A stretch of DNA of 23,025 nt from JBHIAG01 sp046758465 (GCA_046758465.1 JBHIAG010000022.1:1-23025), one strand, 5' to 3'. Shown: positions 5,461 through 13,900, counted from the first letter of the stretch. The notes: a model not told the origin generated them from the sequence alone. Translations and numbers: made by a program.

Positions 5461-7911
5461 TCAAGGCGCGCCGGGGGCGGGCGAGGGGTTCGCCTGCGGC
5501 CGGGCAAAGCCGACTTGGTCGAGGATAATCACGCCTTTCGGGCTGCGATCAAAACGGAAGCGAATGGTTTCAAGATTGGCCGGCTTGAACCGGGGATCGG
5601 CTTCCACGAACGCTGAGAGGGGAAGCTCGTAGGTTTGCAAGACGGGCTCCGAGGGGCTGTGATACCTCTTTTTTTCCAGCGCGCTCAATTTGGTGAAGCG
5701 GGCCTTGAGCACGGGCGGCAGGGGCCGAAAGCGGCTCAACGGCAGCCGGGCGACGGAACCATCCCGCGCCACCAGTTCGAGGGTGAAGTCCAACGGTTCT
5801 TTTTTGTCTTCCTCCTCCTCTTCTTCCGCCTCCTCAGGCTCACCGGCCTTGTTTTCGTTGGGTTTCTCCTCGTCGGTCTCCTCTTCATCGGGTTTCGGGG
5901 GCTTCTCACTGGCCTCGGCCAGATGGAAGACGAGCAGGCTGTCGGGGCCTAGCCGGGCTTGGCGGGCAAAGGTTGGGGGAAGCGCGAGGGTGTAGCTGGC
6001 GGGTTCCGTCGGTTGCTCGGGGTTTTCCGCTTCGGTGCGCCATCCCAGATAGACGGCGTGGTTTGCCCGCGGCGCTCTCCCTCCTCTGAACTTGACGTCC
6101 TGTTCGCGCCAGACGGCCAGGTGCTCCCCGTGCTGGTCCCCGCCCTCAACAGTGGTAGTGGTCACGTCAATGTCTTCCTCGAAGTCGCTGAGGAGGCGGA
6201 AGCTCGCGTCCTGGTAGCGAGTGACGTAGATGGTTTGCGGCAGCCAGTGCTGGATGCGGCGGTGGTCGCGGAAGAACGGGCGATAGCGGCGGTCTCGGTG
6301 GAGGGTGGTTTCGAGGAAGGCAGAGAAATAGACCTTGGCGATCTGGCGCTGCTTTTCTCCCGTGAGCAGGGGCTTGAGATTGAGCAGCCAACTGAAGGGA
6401 GGTGAGAAGTCGGTCCTGCCCCAGACGGTGTTGAACTGGCCGTGATTGGCGCGGTAGATGTAGAGGCTCGCCTTGAACCAGTCGTGGTCGTCGGTGAACT
6501 TGACGCGGTTGTACTGGCGGTCGCCCAGGAAGCGTGCGACATCGGCATCGTGGCTTCCGTGCAGGGTAAGGTAATTGACGTTCTCCAGGGCAACCGGTTT
6601 GTCCGCAGGCTTGCGTACGCCGTCGACCGGGGCGATGGCGATGATGGCTTTGATCGAGAAGCCGAAGTCAAACCGGACAGTGGCATCATCGGAATAGTGC
6701 GACAGGTTATTGAAGGCGCCGGCGATGGCGACTGCCTCCCCGCCGAGGGAATGACCGATCAAGCCGAGGTTCTCCATAGCGACCTTTTTGTAGAAGGGAT
6801 TTCCCTGTGTCTCGTTCCAGCTCCGCCAGGCCTTGAGATGCTGAAGCAGGATCCAGGCGCGGGCGTCGGTTTCCCGATGGTAGGGCCAACCGCCGACCGG
6901 TGATCCATTCAAGAAGTTCTCATCAACCGAGACCGCGATGAAGCCGCGACTGGCAAGGAGTTCCGCGAGGTAGGCGTAGCCCGGGTCAGAGAACTCCGCC
7001 ATGTGGTGACCCCCGTGAACGATCAGAACCAGCGGGAACGGCCCCTCCCCTTCGGGAAACCACACGCGGCCATTGAGGGGGAACGAATCGGCGCCGAAGC
7101 CCCAGTACCATCTCGTGAACTTCTCTCTCCAGCCTTTGAAATCCTCTACGAAGGGCGTGGCGTCAACAGGTTCGGTCTGCAGGTCCACCCCCTCGCCGTA
7201 CTCGGGGCGCTGCTTGTCGGTACCGCTGCCGTAGAACAGTCTGGCGACGGGGTAAGGCCCCGGCTGGGATGGGTCAGGTGCCTCCAGAGGCACTACGCTC
7301 GCGGTGTCAGGTGCCGCTTGGGCTTTCACCAGGTGAGAATCCGTACCCGGCCACACCAGCCAGGAGATGAACGCGATGTTGGCAGCCACCGCGAGCATGA
7401 GCGACGCCAAAACCAGAATCCTCTTTCCGACTCTCTCACTTCGGAACTCTCTCGCGATGGCGATGGCAACCGCTCCTCCGAGAAAAGCTTCCACAACAAC
7501 AAGACCTACTGCGAGGGGAAAACCCGGTGTCGGTGGGAACATATCCAGAAGGAGAAAGACAAAGACCACTGAAGCTCCCGTGCCCGCCCAGCCGAGGTAG
7601 CGAGGCAGGGCTCGGAGCAGGTTAGCGAGGAGCCGGAGGGCACCTGTGAACAGGCCTATGGCTACTAGGCCGACCAAAAGACCAATCAGGACATCGACGG
7701 GAGTACTCAGGCTGCTCATGATCCGCGAGCCCCTAAGGCCCAGCAAGAGGAGGAGGACGGCGGTCACACCGAGGGCAGCGCCCTTGCGGGCCCGCCGTCC
7801 AGGGATTGACTTTTCGTAGAGGTTCTTGAACCAGGAGCGCAGTCTTCGGAGGGCTGTTTTCACCTTTCCTTCTTTCTTCTGAGCACTTGCGGAAGCGATG
7901 GTGTCTGGCAT
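5461..7911 (-). CDS. Membrane-anchored alpha/beta-hydrolase
   Basis: An 816-residue protein in three parts. Residues about 45-185 hold five hydrophobic helices. Residues about 285-530 are an alpha/beta-hydrolase: VHGGHH as the oxyanion region, nucleophile Ser388 in GHSLGGEA, acid Asp455 or Asp457 in HGSHDADV, and base His490 in ANHGQFN. The C-terminal part is a beta-rich region interrupted by a long acidic stretch of Glu/Asp/Lys (about residues 660-695). The catalytic domain resembles PAF-acetylhydrolase/chlorophyllase-like esterases, so ester or lipid hydrolysis at the cell envelope is likely. The start at 7911 has AGGAGA 7 nt upstream. It is divergent from the dehydratase gene, with 162 bp between them. 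I cannot name the substrate. Confidence 0.85.
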   Translation of the reverse strand: MPDTIASASAQKKEGKVKTALRRLRSWFKNLYEKSIPGRRARKGAALGVTAVLLLLLGLRGSRIMSSLSTPVDVLIGLLVGLVAIGLFTGALRLLANLLRALPRYLGWAGTGASVVFVFLLLDMFPPTPGFPLAVGLVVVEAFLGGAVAIAIAREFRSERVGKRILVLASLMLAVAANIAFISWLVWPGTDSHLVKAQAAPDTASVVPLEAPDPSQPGPYPVARLFYGSGTDKQRPEYGEGVDLQTEPVDATPFVEDFKGWREKFTRWYWGFGADSFPLNGRVWFPEGEGPFPLVLIVHGGHHMAEFSDPGYAYLAELLASRGFIAVSVDENFLNGSPVGGWPYHRETDARAWILLQHLKAWRSWNETQGNPFYKKVAMENLGLIGHSLGGEAVAIAGAFNNLSHYSDDATVRFDFGFSIKAIIAIAPVDGVRKPADKPVALENVNYLTLHGSHDADVARFLGDRQYNRVKFTDDHDWFKASLYIYRANHGQFNTVWGRTDFSPPFSWLLNLKPLLTGEKQRQIAKVYFSAFLETTLHRDRRYRPFFRDHRRIQHWLPQTIYVTRYQDASFRLLSDFEEDIDVTTTTVEGGDQHGEHLAVWREQDVKFRGGRAPRANHAVYLGWRTEAENPEQPTEPASYTLALPPTFARQARLGPDSLLVFHLAEASEKPPKPDEEETDEEKPNENKAGEPEEAEEEEEEDKKEPLDFTLELVARDGSVARLPLSRFRPLPPVLKARFTKLSALEKKRYHSPSEPVLQTYELPLSAFVEADPRFKPANLETIRFRFDRSPKGVIILDQVGFARPQANPSPAPGAP

Positions 7912-8073
7912 GCCGGATCTCCTGCCCAGCTTAATTTCATGTTGCTGTACGGAACTTCCCGATCCTTAGTTCCCGCAAGGATAGGGGAAGCCACGAGCGC
8001 AAGCAAGCCAACACGTGGTCTTCCGGGTTGGTTTTTATGGACTGACTGCTGTAGGCTGGGGTTGGCTGCTCCG

Positions 8074-9036
8074 ATGAGCCAAGCGTCCATCGCTGCCCGA
8101 CCGCTGCGCGAGGTGGTTCGTCCCACCACTTTCATCGAATCGCCACGACTTTCCGCGCGCTTGGGGGCGCAGATTACGCTGGCCACGGAGACCTTCCAGC
8201 ACACCGGCAGCTTCAAGTTCCGTGCGGCGTACAACCTGGCCTCGCAAGTTCCCCAGCAGCATATCCTTACTGCTTCCTCCGGCAACTTCGGGCAGGCCCT
8301 GGCCTACGCCTGTCGGCTGCTGGGAAAATCCTGCACGGTGGTGATGCCGCACACGTCGGCGCGGCTGAAGATTGATGCCGTGCGTGCCTACGGGGCTACG
8401 GTGGAGCTGACCGATGTGCGCGTCAAGGGCCGCAACGTGCGCGCGGCGGAGCTGGCCCGCGCGCACCCGGAGGCGTACCTGGCCAGCCCCTACGACGATC
8501 CGCTCGTCATCCAGGGCAACGCCAGTTTGGGCGAAGAACTCTGCAGGGGCCGTTCGTTCGATGCCATCATCGCGCCCATCGGTGGCGGCGGGCTCACCTC
8601 CGGCATCATCACCGGCGTGCGCAATTCCGGCAACACCACGCCAGTCCATGCGGCTGAGCCGCTTATGGCCAACGACGCCGCACGCTCGCTCCGCGCCGGG
8701 AAGCTGGTGCGCAACGAGGTCGAGCCGATGACGCTGGCCGATGGGGCACGCACCTTGAGCCTCGGGAACCACAACTGGGAGATCTTGCGTGCGGGCCTGG
8801 CGGGCATTGTCGAAGTCCCGGAAGAGGAGATCGCTGCGGCCGTCCGGCTGCTCTTCTCGCTGGCCAACCTCAAAGCCGAGCCCACGGGCGCGCTGAGCGT
8901 GGCCGCCTTGCTCACGAATCCCGAACTCTTCCGCGAGCGCCACGTCTGCTGCGTCATCAGCGGGGGTAACGTTGACCCAGAAGTCTATGGCCGAATCTTG
9001 GCCGACTTCACCTCACCTCCCGGCAGGGAGGATTGA
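8074..9036 (+). CDS. Threonine/serine dehydratase-like PLP enzyme
   Basis: A 320-residue fold-type II PLP enzyme. Lys48 in TGSFKFRAA would form the Schiff base. SSGNFGQALAYA binds the substrate carboxylate, GGGGL is the phosphate-binding loop, and VISGGNVD closes the cofactor site. The length fits catabolic threonine ammonia-lyases or serine racemases without the C-terminal ACT regulatory domain, so feedback inhibition by isoleucine is unlikely. I chose ATG 8074 because homology begins a few residues later; an upstream ATG at 7939 lies in the divergent promoter region and gives unlikely sequence. No strong Shine-Dalgarno is visible. It is followed 35 nt later by the LURP-like gene. Threonine dehydratase, serine dehydratase and serine racemase cannot be separated by eye. 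Confidence 0.85.
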   Translation: MSQASIAARPLREVVRPTTFIESPRLSARLGAQITLATETFQHTGSFKFRAAYNLASQVPQQHILTASSGNFGQALAYACRLLGKSCTVVMPHTSARLKIDAVRAYGATVELTDVRVKGRNVRAAELARAHPEAYLASPYDDPLVIQGNASLGEELCRGRSFDAIIAPIGGGGLTSGIITGVRNSGNTTPVHAAEPLMANDAARSLRAGKLVRNEVEPMTLADGARTLSLGNHNWEILRAGLAGIVEVPEEEIAAAVRLLFSLANLKAEPTGALSVAALLTNPELFRERHVCCVISGGNVDPEVYGRILADFTSPPGRED

Positions 9037-9071
9037 CCGGGTGGGGGATGCGGGGGTAGGCTTCCGCCACC

Positions 9072-9650
9072 ATGATGGATCCGTTTGCGCTCGATGAATT
9101 GGTGGCGCGGCGCAAGGTGCTGGCGCTGTTCACGCCCAAGTTCCACATCTACGACCAGTTCGGCAGCCTGGTGGCCTACGTCGAGCAGAAGGCGTTCAAG
9201 CTGAAAGAGGATATCCGTGTCTTTGCCGACGAGCAGAAGCAGCAGCCGCTGCTGCACATCCAGGCGCGGCAGGTGCTGGACTTCAGCGCGGCCTACGACG
9301 TGGTGGTGGCGGCGACGCAGGAGAAGGTGGGGGCGCTGCGGCGCAAGGGCCTGAAGTCGCTCCTGAAGGATGAATGGCTCATCCTGGACGCGACCGACCA
9401 ACCCATCGGCCACCTCCGGGAGGACTCGGCGCTGCTGGCCACGCTGCGGCGCTTCCTGACGAACCTAATCCCGCAGAACTACCACGTGGAGGTGCACGGG
9501 CAGCCGGTGGGGGAGATCAAGCAGCACTTCAACCCGTTCGTGCTGAAGTACAGCGTGGACCTGCGCGCGGACCCGGGGCGGCAGTTCGACCGGCGGCTGG
9601 CGCTGGCGGCGGTGGTGCTGCTGCTGGCCATCGAGGGCCGCCAGCAGTAG
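9072..9650 (+). CDS. LURP-one-related / Tubby-like barrel protein
   Basis: A 192-residue protein with the conserved style of the LURP-one/Tubby-like family: RRKVLALFTPKFHIYD, VAYVEQKAFKLKEDIRVF, VGALRRKGLKSLLKDEWLILD, IGHLREDSALLATLRRF and IPQNYHVEVHG. It ends in a hydrophobic stretch, LALAAVVLLLAIEG, that could be a membrane anchor or the buried central helix of the Tubby-like beta-barrel. The family includes phospholipid scramblase-like proteins, but the bacterial members have no established reaction. It starts with two ATG codons; either may be used. It lies 35 nt after the dehydratase and is probably co-transcribed, though no functional link is evident. Confidence 0.75.
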   Translation: MMDPFALDELVARRKVLALFTPKFHIYDQFGSLVAYVEQKAFKLKEDIRVFADEQKQQPLLHIQARQVLDFSAAYDVVVAATQEKVGALRRKGLKSLLKDEWLILDATDQPIGHLREDSALLATLRRFLTNLIPQNYHVEVHGQPVGEIKQHFNPFVLKYSVDLRADPGRQFDRRLALAAVVLLLAIEGRQQ

Positions 9651-9667
9651 CCCGCGGATGCCGGCTT

Positions 9668-9696
9668 CAGCGACCGGTGACCCGTGATTCGTGGCC
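9668..9696. repeat. Dispersed CGACCGGTGACCCGTG-type repeat, copy 1
   Basis: Shares the exact 12-mer CAGCGACCGGTG with 13394-13405, and GTGACCCGTG plus GTGGCC with 12170-12194. Confidence 0.55.
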
Positions 9697-9746
9697 CCAC
9701 GGCTTTCCCTCCCCGCAAAAAGGGGCCTTCGATCCCGCAAGCCCGT

Positions 9747-9760
9747 CCCGAAGCTTCGGG
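9747..9760. repeat. Palindromic element, intergenic copy
   Basis: CCCGAAGCTTCGGG is a 14-bp perfect palindrome identical to the core of the copies in hemY and dprA. Confidence 0.7.
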
Positions 9761-9868
9761 GGGAGCAGGCCGGCGGGACTCAGGCCCAGCGGGGCCTTCG
9801 TCTGGCTTCGACAGGAAAGCGGGATCTCCCCTACACTCCGACAAGGCCTTGCCCTACCCACATCTCTT

Positions 9869-11974
9869 TCACTTTTCGGTTTTGCGTTCCGGCAGGAAGT
9901 TCTCCAGCACCCAGACTTCTCCTTTGTCCGACCCGGCGGTGAAGGCGATGCGCCGCCCGTCAGGATGAATGCGCACGCCCCGTAGGCCTTCCATTGCCAG
10001 CCCCAGCTTTTGGGGTTCGCCGCCGGCGGCGGGGACTCGCCACAGCTCGACTCTTCCATCAGCGCTCCAGTTGCGCCACCGCCCGAAGAGCAGGTGGGCT
10101 CCGTCCGGCGTCCACGCCAGGCCAGCTATCCCACTGATGTTATGGTATTCCGCTACCGGCACTCGCATCAGGTCGCGGGGTTCGCCGCCCGTGGCCGGCA
10201 TGACCTTCAGAACATCCAGCACATCGTGCATTGCATAATCTTCCCCTCCACGAAAGACCAGCCGCTGGCCATCGGGCGAGAGCGCAAAGTTGCTTACAAA
10301 AGCAGGCGGAACCGCACGGTACAGTTCCTTCTCCTGGCCGGTTTCGACCTCCCGCCGCACAATACTGGAGCTCTTTGTGCTGCGGTCGCGGCGCAGCAAA
10401 TAGAAAACCACGTTGCCGTCGGGCGACCACGCAGGTTCTTGGCTGGTTACCCGGGGTTCGCTCCGGACGAAGGGGGTAACCTCGCCCGTTTCCACGTCCA
10501 CCCGATAGAACCCCTGGCGGCCCTTGCTGTCGGTACCAGTCACAAGAACGGAGCGCCCGTCGGAAGACCAGCAGGGCGGGGAAAAGGGCCCGTGGACGGT
10601 GAGTTTCAGCGGGAACTCGCGTTCCTCCCCGCTTGCAACGGAGCGAATCACGAGCTGCCCACCCAGGGCAGATACATTCCGAGTTCGCAGGTAGGCGATG
10701 GACTTCCCGTCGGGTGACCAGGCGGGCATGCGGTTAGAACCGACGTAGCGCTGGCTGACCGGTTCCGCATCCGCCACCACTTTGCCCGTCACCGGGTCAA
10801 GCGGGGCGATGTAGGCATCCCGAATCCCGGTCCCCAGACCGTAATAGAAGTTCCCTTCCTGGGTGAAGCCTAGCGGCCTGATGGAGCCGATAGCCGGCTT
10901 GACCAGCGCGGGCGAGCCCTGCGGTTTCCCTTCCGCAACCGGAATGACCCAGACACCATTCGTCCCTGTCCGGTCGCTGCTAAACAGCAGCCTCTTGCCA
11001 TTCGGTGTCCAGCCCAGCACGCGGTCATTGGCCGGATGCTCCACCAAACGGAGTTCGCGGCTGCCGTCGGTGGCCAGCAGGAAGATGTCGCGCGCGGGCG
11101 AGCCCTCTTCCGGGGGGAAGTCATAGACAATGGTGCGCCCGTCGGGAGAAAACTGACCCACGTGCGGGTGGCGCCAGTCGGTCGTTTTCAGAACCTTGGC
11201 TGAACCATCCGCCACCGAGACCAGCACGATCTGATTGGTTCGGTCCCATTTCGTCACAGTGGCACAGATGGACTTGCCGTCCGGGGACCACGCACCCGGC
11301 TCGACGTAATCCACGTCCTCATTACTATAGAGAACCCGAAGCCCGGACCCGTCGAGTCCGACAAGGCGCAAGTCATAGCGGTCACCATTGAACCAGCCAT
11401 AGGCAATCTGCTGGCCGTCCGGTGACACTCTGGAGACTTCCGCGAACTCATCGGATTCACTCCATTCACCCTTGTCGGTCAAGCGGCGGTTCTCGCCGGT
11501 GGTAAGGTCGCGGACGGCCAGGTCGCCGGTATCCCAGTCAATAAAAATCAGGTAGCGGTCGTCAGGAGAAACCGACCAGGCATCCCCGGCAGGTGCCCAC
11601 ACCTGGCGGGCGACCATGCCGTCGCCGGATTCGCCGGCGGCGGCGCCGACGGGCGTCAGAATCGGCCCGCTGCCGGCCGAAAGCAGGGCCAGCAAGAGCA
11701 CGGCGGTCAGGGCCAGCGCGGGGACTGGGCGCCGCCAAGGGGGTGCTTCTTGGAGACGCGGCCGGCGGGTGGCCCACCAGGCGTCCAACTCGCTGGGGTA
11801 GGCATAGACGCTGCTGCGCGCCTGGTGCAAGTGGCGCCGCACCGGCAGCCCTTCCGACTTCTCCCAGCGGATAACCGTGCGGACATCGCGCTTCAGATAA
11901 GCAGCAATCTCCTTCCAGGATTCCAATAGAGTTTCATTCGGACGGGTGGGAGGATTGTTGTTGGTTTCGGTCAT
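9869..11974 (-). CDS. HTH - transmembrane - PD40 beta-propeller protein
   Basis: A 701-residue protein. Residues 15-70 form a MerR/excisionase-like helix-turn-helix (WKEIAAYLKRDVRTVIRWEK, then VYAYPSELDAWW). Residues about 84-103 are one membrane helix. The rest is a TolB-like beta-propeller made of about eleven PD40/WD40-like blades, each marked by SPDG or TPDG: SPDDRYLIF, SPDGQQIAY, SPDGKSICA, SPDGRTIVY, TPNGKRLLF, SPDGKSIAY and so on to HPDGRRIAF. This fits a one-component membrane regulator with a cytoplasmic DNA-binding head and a periplasmic propeller sensor. Such fusions are frequent in Acidobacteriota; ligands and targets are unknown. The start is supported by AAAGGGGG 6 nt upstream of ATG. 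Confidence 0.85.
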   Translation of the reverse strand: MTETNNNPPTRPNETLLESWKEIAAYLKRDVRTVIRWEKSEGLPVRRHLHQARSSVYAYPSELDAWWATRRPRLQEAPPWRRPVPALALTAVLLLALLSAGSGPILTPVGAAAGESGDGMVARQVWAPAGDAWSVSPDDRYLIFIDWDTGDLAVRDLTTGENRRLTDKGEWSESDEFAEVSRVSPDGQQIAYGWFNGDRYDLRLVGLDGSGLRVLYSNEDVDYVEPGAWSPDGKSICATVTKWDRTNQIVLVSVADGSAKVLKTTDWRHPHVGQFSPDGRTIVYDFPPEEGSPARDIFLLATDGSRELRLVEHPANDRVLGWTPNGKRLLFSSDRTGTNGVWVIPVAEGKPQGSPALVKPAIGSIRPLGFTQEGNFYYGLGTGIRDAYIAPLDPVTGKVVADAEPVSQRYVGSNRMPAWSPDGKSIAYLRTRNVSALGGQLVIRSVASGEEREFPLKLTVHGPFSPPCWSSDGRSVLVTGTDSKGRQGFYRVDVETGEVTPFVRSEPRVTSQEPAWSPDGNVVFYLLRRDRSTKSSSIVRREVETGQEKELYRAVPPAFVSNFALSPDGQRLVFRGGEDYAMHDVLDVLKVMPATGGEPRDLMRVPVAEYHNISGIAGLAWTPDGAHLLFGRWRNWSADGRVELWRVPAAGGEPQKLGLAMEGLRGVRIHPDGRRIAFTAGSDKGEVWVLENFLPERKTEK

Positions 11975-12130
11975 GGTAGCCCCCTTTGTCTCCGGGCCGA
12001 TTTCTCGCTCAGCCTCGCCATGACGCGACCTTAGTATGCCCTACTCCGGGGTGCAATACGCAACAGATGGCAAGCGGGCCATGTCAGTTGATGTCACTTC
12101 GGGGGCAGCGCGGAGGCAGGGGAGGCAGAG

Positions 12131-12166
12131 GAAGCACAGGAAGCACAGGAAGCACAGGAAGCACAG
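12131..12166. repeat. 9-bp tandem repeat (GAAGCACAG x4)
   Basis: Four exact copies of GAAGCACAG, preceded by two degenerate units (GAGGCAGGG and GAGGCAGAG, from 12113). The period of 9 keeps any reading frame open. Confidence 0.85.
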
Positions 12167-12169
12167 GAG

Positions 12170-12194
12170 GTGACTCGTGACCCGTGGCCTGCGA
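12170..12194. repeat. Dispersed GTGACCCGTGGCC-type repeat, copy 2
   Basis: Contains GTGACTCGTGACCCGTGGCC, directly after the 9-bp tandem repeat. It is related to 9668-9696 and more weakly to 13394-13415. Confidence 0.5.
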
Positions 12195-12640
12195 CCCCTC
12201 GATCCCTCGGGGCATGCCGGGGAAGCCGGGCACGGGGGGCAGGAGAGTTTAGGGGGGCGAGAGGTGCGGGGGTTACGGGCGCGGTGAGGAAGCCTGCGCA
12301 CTCGGGGCAGCGAGTTCGCGCTCGATGAGGGCTTTGAAGGTGGAAGAATTGGATGTGCGGCGGGGCGGGATGGACGATGCTGACATCAGCCACAAGCGGC
12401 TGGTTTGTTTGGGCGTCTTTCACCCAGCCCCACAGCTCCGCTTCCTGGGCCTGCGCGGCAAGCCCGCTGCACAAGATGAGCCAGGCCAAACCCAGCAAAA
12501 TAGCTTGCGCTTTTGGAGAAGGACGATTGTTTTGAACCCGCATCTTAATCACCTCACACTATGTTTGGGTTTCATGCGGTAAATGGTAGTTTCCTGCGCT
12601 GAACCCACTGCAGCCCCTACAAGTGCACTGACCCCTCTGA

Positions 12641-13264
12641 TTACGGCGCCCGGTAGATCAGCGTCTTCGACCGGGGCGCAACGGCCGCTCCGAGGCCCGC
12701 ACCGACGCCTCCGAACAGGCCGCCAAAGGCCGGTGCCACAAGCAGTACTAGGTAATCTTCATCACCGTCTTGAGTGTCGCCACTGAACCACCAGATCACC
12801 GCCGTAGCAGCCCCTACGGCAAAACCACTGAGGAAGCCTATCTTAGCCGCCTTGCCCCGGTTGGGTGGGCCAAGCCGCCAAACCCTTAACACCTCCTTAC
12901 GGCGGTAGCCAACATCGCGCTTATCTTCGCGCAGGCTGATGGCCTCGTCGGAATAGGCAACGAAGGTGCCGCGGTGCCTGACATTATCCATAGTCTCAAC
13001 GAGGATGCGTTGGCCGGGCTGCAATTGCGCGAGGTTGTCCCAATCGCTCTCACTGGCGGGGGACATCCGTGGCTGGGCCGGGTGCTGCTGCGCTGGCGGT
13101 AGGATCTTGGGGTCTTGTTTCTGCTGTCGTTGGTAGGCCTCTTGGGCGGCTTTCAACAGTGCCGGGCTCACCTGCTGCGCCCAGGTTTGCGTGGCAAGAG
13201 CCAAAACCAGCACCAGGCTCGCAAGCTCAGCAAGTGGACTATGAATCCGATCCCGCAACCTCAT
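12641..13264 (-). CDS. Secreted SH3/LSM-like protein with glycine-rich membrane tail
   Basis: A 207-residue protein not assigned to a named family. Residues 1-28 are a signal peptide ending TQTWAQ. A Gln/Pro-rich linker follows. About residues 78-130 (LQPGQRILVETMDNVRHRGTF, then ISLREDKRDVGYRRKEVLRVWRL) look like a small SH3/LSM-type beta-barrel. The C-terminal part has two glycine-rich hydrophobic stretches, GFLSGFAVGAATAVIWW and FGGLFGGVGAGLGAAVAP, typical of glycine-zipper envelope proteins. I chose ATG 13264 because it opens a proper signal peptide and has GGAAGGGG about 11 nt upstream; the frame continues to 13450 but only through repeat sequence. It lies upstream of the broken secreted gene on the same strand. 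Role unknown; envelope-associated. Confidence 0.65.
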   Translation of the reverse strand: MRLRDRIHSPLAELASLVLVLALATQTWAQQVSPALLKAAQEAYQRQQKQDPKILPPAQQHPAQPRMSPASESDWDNLAQLQPGQRILVETMDNVRHRGTFVAYSDEAISLREDKRDVGYRRKEVLRVWRLGPPNRGKAAKIGFLSGFAVGAATAVIWWFSGDTQDGDEDYLVLLVAPAFGGLFGGVGAGLGAAVAPRSKTLIYRAP

Positions 13265-13393
13265 GCTTATGATTTCCCCTTCCGGCACATGCGGTAAGCC
13301 AGGGACGAGTCTACTGCTTCCGCGCCCCGCAAGTAACGAGGGAATAACGATGGAAGGACGCATTTTCGCCGAAGAAACGCCGAAAGTTGTCGT

Positions 13394-13415
13394 CAGCGAC
13401 CGGTGGCCTGTGGCT
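13394..13415. repeat. Dispersed CAGCGACCGGTG-type repeat, copy 3
   Basis: The first 12 nt, CAGCGACCGGTG, are identical to 9668-9679; GGTGGCC is then shared in part with the other copies. Confidence 0.5.
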
Positions 13416-13531
13416 CCTGCGGGAGAGCGCCCTTCGGCTTCGCTCAGCACAGGCAGGGCAGGCGGGCGGCGGCATGCGTCCCACCCGCAACCAGGGCCGC
13501 TACCTACCCAATTCGAGCTTCAGGAAGTTAC

Positions 13532-13587
13532 GTACGGGCTCCCCGCAAAGAACGCGGGGTCTCCGCTGCGCTCCGAGAAGCCCGTAC
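13532..13587. repeat. Branched inverted-repeat element
   Basis: Outer arms GTACGGGCT (13532-13540) and AGCCCGTAC (13579-13587) pair over 9 bp. Inside them, CCCCGC (13541-13546) pairs with GCGGGG (13554-13559), and TCTC (13560-13563) pairs with GAGA (13575-13578). Together these make a compact three-way junction that uses nearly every base. There is no gene and no visible target-site duplication. Confidence 0.6.
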
Positions 13588-13900
13588 CCGCCAAAAGAGC
13601 GGCAAGCGGCGGCAGGTCCGATGGCGGGCAAACCCGGGCACCTGAGCGGCGTCGGGGGTGTGAATTGGGTGCAACCCGGGGCGGGCGGCGGCATCCAATA
13701 TAGTACCAACCCCGACTTCCACGATACGGGGAGGCGACGCACCCCCGCTGGAACGCGTTGCCTCCCCATTTTTTTTCATCCCTGCCATAGTTGTGCCGCG
13801 AAGGGGCGGCGTGGCACCGGGCTCTACAGCCCTCTGTCTGCCATTACCGCCGTTTGTACAGCGTAGCGCCTGCTTGTAGCCCGGTGTAGCCGGGTGTTGC

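Larger units (their letters stand above)
9651..9868. other. Repeat-rich convergent gap
   Basis: No gene is visible. The gap holds a dispersed CGACCGGTGACCCGTG-type repeat (9668-9696), CCCC/GGGG arms around GCAAAAA near 9712-9727, the palindrome at 9747-9760, and GGGGCCTTCG twice. It separates two converging genes and may act as a bidirectional transcription end, but no classical U-tract terminator is evident. Confidence 0.5.
12094..12543 (-). pseudogene. Probably broken secreted protein with carboxypeptidase-regulatory-like start
   Basis: The start is well supported: GAGGTGA lies 5 nt before ATG 12543, and the first 30 residues form a signal peptide (ILLGLAWLILCSGLAAQAQ). Next comes ELWGWVKDAQTNQPL, the opening strand of a carboxypeptidase-regulatory-like domain. 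The domain is not completed. After about residue 60 the reading turns into Pro/Arg/Ala-rich sequence and then a CAS tripeptide repeat made by the 9-bp tandem repeat. One neighbouring frame reads STFKALIERELAAPSAQAS to a stop at 12273, which looks more protein-like and suggests a frameshift near 12345-12380. It is either a short real exported protein ending near 12273 or a decaying gene. Function unknown. Confidence 0.45.
13265..13900. other. 636-bp non-coding region rich in inverted repeats
   Basis: I find no credible gene on either strand; the open frames here are Arg/Gly/Pro-rich and lack family features. Contents: a dispersed CAGCGACCGGTGG repeat (13394-13415), a GAGCG/CGCTC hairpin around 13422-13446, a branched inverted repeat (13532-13587), a T8 run near 13770, and a GTGCCGC/GCGGC-GGCAC nested hairpin near 13793-13820. 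Close to the nuclease 3' end there are small CCCGG/CCGGG arms, which may help terminate that minus-strand transcript. Confidence 0.55.

Noticed and set aside
13660..13720. TATAGT/TATATT sequence as a promoter in the 13.3-13.9 kb gap
   Set aside because: No matching -35 at proper spacing and no gene downstream on either strand to serve.
13387..13866. Plus-strand frame of about 159 codons in the gap before the nuclease gene
   Set aside because: It is made of inverted repeats and dispersed repeats, is Arg/Gly/Pro-rich, and has no ribosome site or family signal.
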